Assembly: GCA_017436785.1 (NCBI GenBank)
Contig: JAFSCK010000052.1
Coordinates: forward strand, 1-37,462
Direction: 5' to 3'
DNA from: Oscillospiraceae bacterium
Lineage (GTDB): Bacteria; Bacillota; Clostridia; Oscillospirales; Oscillospiraceae
Length of the DNA: 37,462 bases
Below, piece by piece: positions 34,226 through 37,462 of this stretch. Each line of letters opens with the position of its first letter. The first letter of the stretch is position 1. A model generated the notes under the pieces. That model saw only the letters and a program-made list of their open reading frames with translations. It was not told the origin of the DNA and did not search any database. Made by a program: the position numbers and the translations under genes.

Positions 34226-34281
34226 GCCCCATTCTTTGGTAAATGCTTCCATTTGCAATTTACGCACAAACAATGTGGGGC
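34226..34281. promoter_or_regulatory. Nested inverted repeat upstream of the AfuABC-like promoter
   Basis: Outer arms GCCCC-ATT-TTTG and their complement enclose inner arms GGTAAATGC/GCAATTTAC-like and a central AAATG-CTTC-CATTT. It lies between the LysR stop and the -35 box. It may be a LysR-type binding site or an RNA hairpin ending the lysR transcript, but no T tract follows it on the minus strand. Confidence 0.35.
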
Positions 34282-34287
34282 GGGATC

Positions 34288-35163
34288 TCAGGACCCTTCC
34301 CGCATGGATTTTACAAGGATCTCCACGAAATCCCAGACGGGGGGTTCCAGCCATTTGTCGTAAAGGATACACATATACAGGGCTTGATGCCAGTTTTTCA
34401 GAGGCACGAACCGGATACCGGGCCGGCTCGAAACGCATTTGTCCGGAATGAAGGCAATGCCCACACCCGCCGCCACCAGATCCAGCGCGGACTGGGCCGT
34501 ATCTACGGTGCAGATCACCTTCTCGTCCGCCGGCGCACCGGTGGTCCATTCCTTGAAGCTCTTTGCCACATTGTAATTAAAAACGATCTGGGGCTCATGC
34601 ACCACGGAATTGGGATCGATGCATTCGCTGTCTGCCAGCGGATGGTCCTCCGGAAGGGCCACATAAAAATCCCGCTGATTCAGCTTCCGGAAGTGCAGGC
34701 TCCGGTCCCGGTCCGTGGAATCCACGATGGCCATGTCCAGCTTTTCCTGCCGCACCAGATCCATCAGACTCTCCGCAGAGCTTTCCGTCAGGTGAAAGCG
34801 GATGCGCTGGTTATCGCGGGCATACTGGGCGATCTCCTTCGCCACAAGGCCCTCCAGCGTACCGGAAACGACTCCCATACGGATCACCACCGGGGCGCTG
34901 AGCTTGCTGTCCCGGAGCATCAGTGATGCGCTGTGCAGCTCCTTCAAGGCAGCATCCACCTTTTCCTGATAGAACTTTCCCTCATCCGTCAGGCGGATGT
35001 TGCGGCCCGTTTTCTCAAAGAGCTTCACGCCGCCCAATTCGTTTTCCAGATTGTGGATGGCGCTGCTCAGGGAGGGCTGAGAGATACCCAGCCGGGCTGC
35101 CGCAACGGTATAATGCTCCACCTGAGCCAGAACGGAAAAATAGCGCAGTACATTGTAGTTCAT
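34288..35163 (-). CDS. LysR-family transcriptional regulator
   Basis: 291 residues; GGAG lies about ten bases before ATG 35163. The N-terminal winged helix-turn-helix (about 1-60: YTVAAARLGISQPSLSSAIHNLE) and a two-lobe effector domain (about 90-285) are intact, including the typical start VVIRMGVVSGTLEGLV of the first lobe. It sits directly upstream of, and on the same strand as, the AfuABC-like operon and likely controls it. The effector may be the transported compound. A 19-bp inverted repeat between its promoter and start suggests autoregulation. Confidence 0.92.
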   Translation of the reverse strand: MNYNVLRYFSVLAQVEHYTVAAARLGISQPSLSSAIHNLENELGGVKLFEKTGRNIRLTDEGKFYQEKVDAALKELHSASLMLRDSKLSAPVVIRMGVVSGTLEGLVAKEIAQYARDNQRIRFHLTESSAESLMDLVRQEKLDMAIVDSTDRDRSLHFRKLNQRDFYVALPEDHPLADSECIDPNSVVHEPQIVFNYNVAKSFKEWTTGAPADEKVICTVDTAQSALDLVAAGVGIAFIPDKCVSSRPGIRFVPLKNWHQALYMCILYDKWLEPPVWDFVEILVKSMREGS

Positions 35164-35181
35164 ATGGAAATCTCCGATATA

Positions 35182-35232
35182 TTATAGATTCTTCCTATAA
35201 ATAAAAAATACCAACATTATTGGTTTTGTCAA
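35182..35232 (-). promoter_or_regulatory. lysR promoter with ATAG-N7-CTAT inverted repeat
   Basis: On the minus strand TTGACA (35232-35227), 16 bases, TATTTT (35210-35205), followed at 35200-35182 by TTATAG-N7-CTATAA. The repeat contains the T-N11-A spacing of LysR-type binding sites and lies at or just after the expected transcription start. Confidence 0.55.
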
Positions 35233-35248
35233 TAGCGGATATTATAAT
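35220..35248 (+). promoter_or_regulatory. Candidate rex promoter
   Basis: TTGGTT (35220-35225), 17 bases, TATAAT (35243-35248) on the plus strand, overlapping the divergent lysR promoter. The roughly 135-base leader to rex holds no gene and no structure I can name. Confidence 0.55.
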
Positions 35249-35391
35249 TAGCTCGATCCTTATCAAAAAGGGCTTTGGGCCCTGTATGCAAAGCGGAACA
35301 GGACCATTTCCGTAGTTCGGGATGGCCTCAGGAGATCTGTCCTCCGGCTCGAAGGTGTTCCCCAGCGTACGCAATACAATGGAGGGAAACC

Positions 35392-36015
35392 ATGGAACCG
35401 AATATCATCTCAAAAAAGCTGCTGAAGCGGCTGCCCGTCTACCTGAATTACCTGAAGACTCTGCCGGAAACCTGCGAGAACGTATCCGCCGCCGCCATGG
35501 CCCGGGATCTGGGCATGGGAGATGTGCAGGTCCGCAAGGATCTGGCCAAGGTATCCCATACAGGCCGCCGCAGGACCGGGCGGTCCCGGATACAGCTGAT
35601 CCGGGACATCGAAGCCTTTCTGGACTTCGCTGCGGAAGCCGGCACCATTGTCGTTGGGACCGGCAAGCTGGGACAGGCCCTGCTGGATTACAGCGGTTTT
35701 GAAAATCCCGGGCTGAACATGATGGCAGGGTTCGATATCTGCCCCCCTGCAGAGCAAACCAGCACAGGCAAGCCCATCTACCCCATGAACCGCTTGGAAA
35801 CCTTCTGCCGTCATTACGATGTCCACATCGGCATCATTGCCGTTCCCGCCCAGAGCGCGCAGGCCATCTGCGATGCGCTGGTGGCCTGCGGTGTTCAGGC
35901 CATTTGGAACTTTGCTCCCGTTCATCTGAAGGTGCCGGAGCATGTGGTCATCCAGAATGAAAATCTGGCAGTATCCCTGACCTCCCTGCGGCTGCAGCTG
36001 AGATCCAAAAACTGA
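35392..36015 (+). CDS. rex: Redox-sensing transcriptional repressor Rex
   Basis: 207 residues from ATG 35392, with GGAGGG six bases upstream; the frame continues 39 codons further up without a ribosome-binding site. The winged-helix domain covers about 1-75 (TCENVSAAAMARDLGMGDVQVRKDLA) and the Rossmann domain has VVGTGKLGQAL (G89, G91, G94), where most Rex proteins read GxGxLG. Rex represses fermentation and hydrogen genes until NADH rises. A convergent gene for an NADH-linked flavoprotein follows, a typical target class. No TTGTTAA-N4-TTAACAA site is visible before rex itself. Confidence 0.95.
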   Translation: MEPNIISKKLLKRLPVYLNYLKTLPETCENVSAAAMARDLGMGDVQVRKDLAKVSHTGRRRTGRSRIQLIRDIEAFLDFAAEAGTIVVGTGKLGQALLDYSGFENPGLNMMAGFDICPPAEQTSTGKPIYPMNRLETFCRHYDVHIGIIAVPAQSAQAICDALVACGVQAIWNFAPVHLKVPEHVVIQNENLAVSLTSLRLQLRSKN

Positions 36016-36023
36016 TCCCTCTC

Positions 36024-36053
36024 ATGGCGGTCCTTTGGACCCGCCATTTTTTA
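36024..36053 (+). terminator. rex terminator
   Basis: ATGGCGGTCC, a TTT loop and GGACCCGCCAT (one bulged base) followed by TTTTTT. Confidence 0.88.
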
Positions 36054-36062
36054 CGGAAGAAC

Positions 36063-36090
36063 GGGCCGCAGAGCAGATGCTTTGCGGCCC
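36063..36090 (-). terminator. Hairpin downstream of the nuoF-type gene
   Basis: GGGCCGCA at 36063-36070 pairs with TGCGGCCC at 36083-36090, extended inwards by AGC/GCT. On the minus strand the tail is only GTTCTT, so termination is probably partial. Confidence 0.6.
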
Positions 36091-36106
36091 GCATAATTTT
36101 GCCAAA

Positions 36107-37462
36107 TTACTGCTTGGAGATGGCGCCGAACTTACAGGTGGCGATACAGGCACCGCACTTGACGCACTTGGCTGCATCAATGGTCAGCGCAGGCTTTTTC
36201 TTGCCGGGGGCCACATAGTCGGTCTTGGAGATGGCATCTGCGGGGCACTGACGGGCGCACATGCCGCAGCCGATGCACTTATCCTTGTCGATGACATAGC
36301 TCATCAGGTTCTTGCAGACCTTGGCGGGGCACTTCTTATCCACAACATGGGCGATATATTCCTCACGGAAATGCTTCATGGTGGACATGACGGGGTTGGA
36401 AGCCGTCTGGCCCAGTGCGCACAGGGAGCCGGTCTTGATGAGGTTGCTGATCTCCTCCAGCTTATCCAGATCCTCCAGCGTGCCCTTGCCCTCGGTGATC
36501 TTGGTGAGGATCTCCAGCATACGGCGGGTGCCGATGCGGCAGGGGGTGCACTTGCCGCAGCTTTCGTCACAGATGAACTCCATGTAGAACTTGGCAACGT
36601 CCACCATGCAGTTGTCCTCGTCCATGACGATGGCGCCGCCGGAGCCCATCATGGAGCCCTTGGCCACCAGATTGTCGAAGTCGATGGGCTCATCCAGGGC
36701 AGCTGCGGTCAGACAGCCGCCGGAGGGACCGCCGGTCTGGATGGCCTTGAACTGCTTGCCGTCGGGGATGCCGCCGCCGATGTCGTAGATCAGCTCCCGC
36801 AATGTGGTGCCCATGGGGATCTCCACCAGGCCGACGTTGTTGACCTTGCCGCCCAGAGCGAAGACCTTGGTGCCCTTGCTCTTCTCGGTGCCGCAGGAGG
36901 CGAACTCCGCCGCGCCCTCGCGCAGGATGTAGGGAACACAGGCCAGCGTCTCGACGTTGTTGACGATGGTGGGCTCATCCCACAGACCTTTCACAGCGGG
37001 GAAGGGAGGACGGGGACGGGGCATACCGCGCTTGCCCTCGATGGAGTTCAGCAGGGCAGTCTCCTCGCCGCAGACGAAGGCGCCTGCGCCCAGACGGATG
37101 TGGGCCTGGAAGCTGAAATCGGTGCCCAGGATGTTCTCACCCAGGATGCCAGCCTCGTTCATCTGCCTGATGGCATTGCGCAGACGATTGACAGCGATGG
37201 GATACTCGGCGCGGACGTAGAAGTAGCCCTCGGATGCGCCGATGGCGTAGCCGGCGATCATCATGCCCTCGATGACGGCATAGGGGTTGCCCTCGAGGAT
37301 GGAGCGGTCCATGAAAGCGCCGGGGTCGCCCTCGTCACCGTTGCAGACCACATACTTCTGATCGGAGACGGAATTCTTGGCAAACTGCCACTTGCGGCCG
37401 GGGGGGAAGCCGCCGCCGCCGCGGCCGCGGAGGCCGGAGGCCAGGATCTCGTCGATGACCTG
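36107..37462 (-). CDS. nuoF: NADH-binding flavoprotein subunit, NuoF/HndC/HydB type (5' truncated by window)
   Basis: The frame runs off the right edge; 451 C-terminal residues are visible of an expected 590 or so. The FMN loop [11 protein letters not shown] lies at the window edge, followed by [13 protein letters not shown] and the NADH region, [13 protein letters not shown], and the 4Fe-4S motif [20 protein letters not shown]. The C-terminus adds two ferredoxin clusters, [12 protein letters not shown] and [11 protein letters not shown]. This combination is found in electron-bifurcating hydrogenase and related NADH-ferredoxin complexes of clostridia rather than respiratory complex I. The N-terminal 2Fe-2S domain and partner subunits would lie beyond the window. 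Convergence with rex fits NADH-dependent control. Confidence 0.93.
   Translation of the reverse strand, partial: QVIDEILASGLRGRGGGGFPPGRKWQFAKNSVSDQKYVVCNGDEGDPGAFMDRSILEGNPYAVIEGMMIAGYAIGASEGYFYVRAEYPIAVNRLRNAIRQMNEAGILGENILGTDFSFQAHIRLGAGAFVCGEETALLNSIEGKRGMPRPRPPFPAVKGLWDEPTIVNNVETLACVPYILREGAAEFASCGTEKSKGTKVFALGGKVNNVGLVEIPMGTTLRELIYDIGGGIPDGKQFKAIQTGGPSGGCLTAAALDEPIDFDNLVAKGSMMGSGGAIVMDEDNCMVDVAKFYMEFICDESCGKCTPCRIGTRRMLEILTKITEGKGTLEDLDKLEEISNLIKTGSLCALGQTASNPVMSTMKHFREEYIAHVVDKKCPAKVCKNLMSYVIDKDKCIGCGMCARQCPADAISKTDYVAPGKKKPALTIDAAKCVKCGACIATCKFGAISKQ

Noticed and set aside
35200-35391. Rex operator (TTGTTAA-N4-TTAACAA type) before rex
   Set aside because: Searched by eye on both strands; no sequence close to the known palindrome was found.
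1-37462. tRNA, rRNA, integrase, phage or toxin-antitoxin genes
   Set aside because: No cloverleaf-like sequence, rRNA segment, recombinase or paired small toxin genes were recognised in any part of the window.

Overview
The window looks like chromosomal DNA of an anaerobic gut-type Firmicute, most likely Oscillospirales/Clostridia. The reasons are strong GGAGG ribosome-binding sites, high third-position GC, consensus TTGACA-N17-TATAAT promoters, a Rex regulator beside a NuoF/HndC-type flavoprotein with two C-terminal ferredoxin domains, and cellobiose phosphorolysis. No RNA gene or marker fixes the genus. The species assignment is inference.

Layout. (1) 1-11.3 kb, plus strand: an Opp/Dpp-type ABC importer (binding protein cut by the window edge, two permeases, two ATPases) followed without a promoter by a GH3 beta-glucosidase, a GH94 cellobiose phosphorylase and a GH1 beta-glucosidase. 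Together they read as an uptake and intracellular breakdown operon for beta-glucosides or cello-oligosaccharides. (2) 11.5-16.5 kb: a cyclic-di-GMP module. An HD-GYP phosphodiesterase (minus) is preceded by a c-di-GMP-I (GEMM) riboswitch with an intrinsic terminator. Divergent from it is a 1263-residue multi-sensor protein with EAL near the N-terminus and GGDEF at the C-terminus. (3) 16.5-19.6 kb: a gene remnant, a small ferritin-like gene, lexA and a lacI-family regulator. Three 162-bp copies of a MITE-like repeat lie in regions 2 and 3, and a different GC-rich inverted-repeat element precedes lexA. (4) 19.7-30.1 kb, minus strand: an eight-gene surface-polysaccharide operon (metallophosphoesterase, two Wzz-like proteins, Wzy-like polymerase, three glycosyltransferases, radical SAM protein). 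A second c-di-GMP-I riboswitch with its own promoter and terminator heads it. The second Wzz-like protein carries a cytoplasmic GGDEF-fold domain that has lost its signature residues. (5) 30.1-35.2 kb, minus strand: an AfuABC/FbpABC-like importer with a LysR regulator upstream. (6) 35.2-37.5 kb: rex, and convergently a 5'-truncated nuoF/hndC-type gene.

Most notable: two c-di-GMP-I riboswitches sit about 17.5 kb apart. One governs a c-di-GMP-degrading enzyme and the other a polysaccharide operon that encodes a Wzz/degenerate-GGDEF fusion. The sequence therefore suggests c-di-GMP acts at the RNA level, and perhaps at the protein level, on polymer export. The same regulatory area has been invaded by MITE-like repeats, one lying between riboswitch and gene and one abutting the lexA ribosome-binding site.
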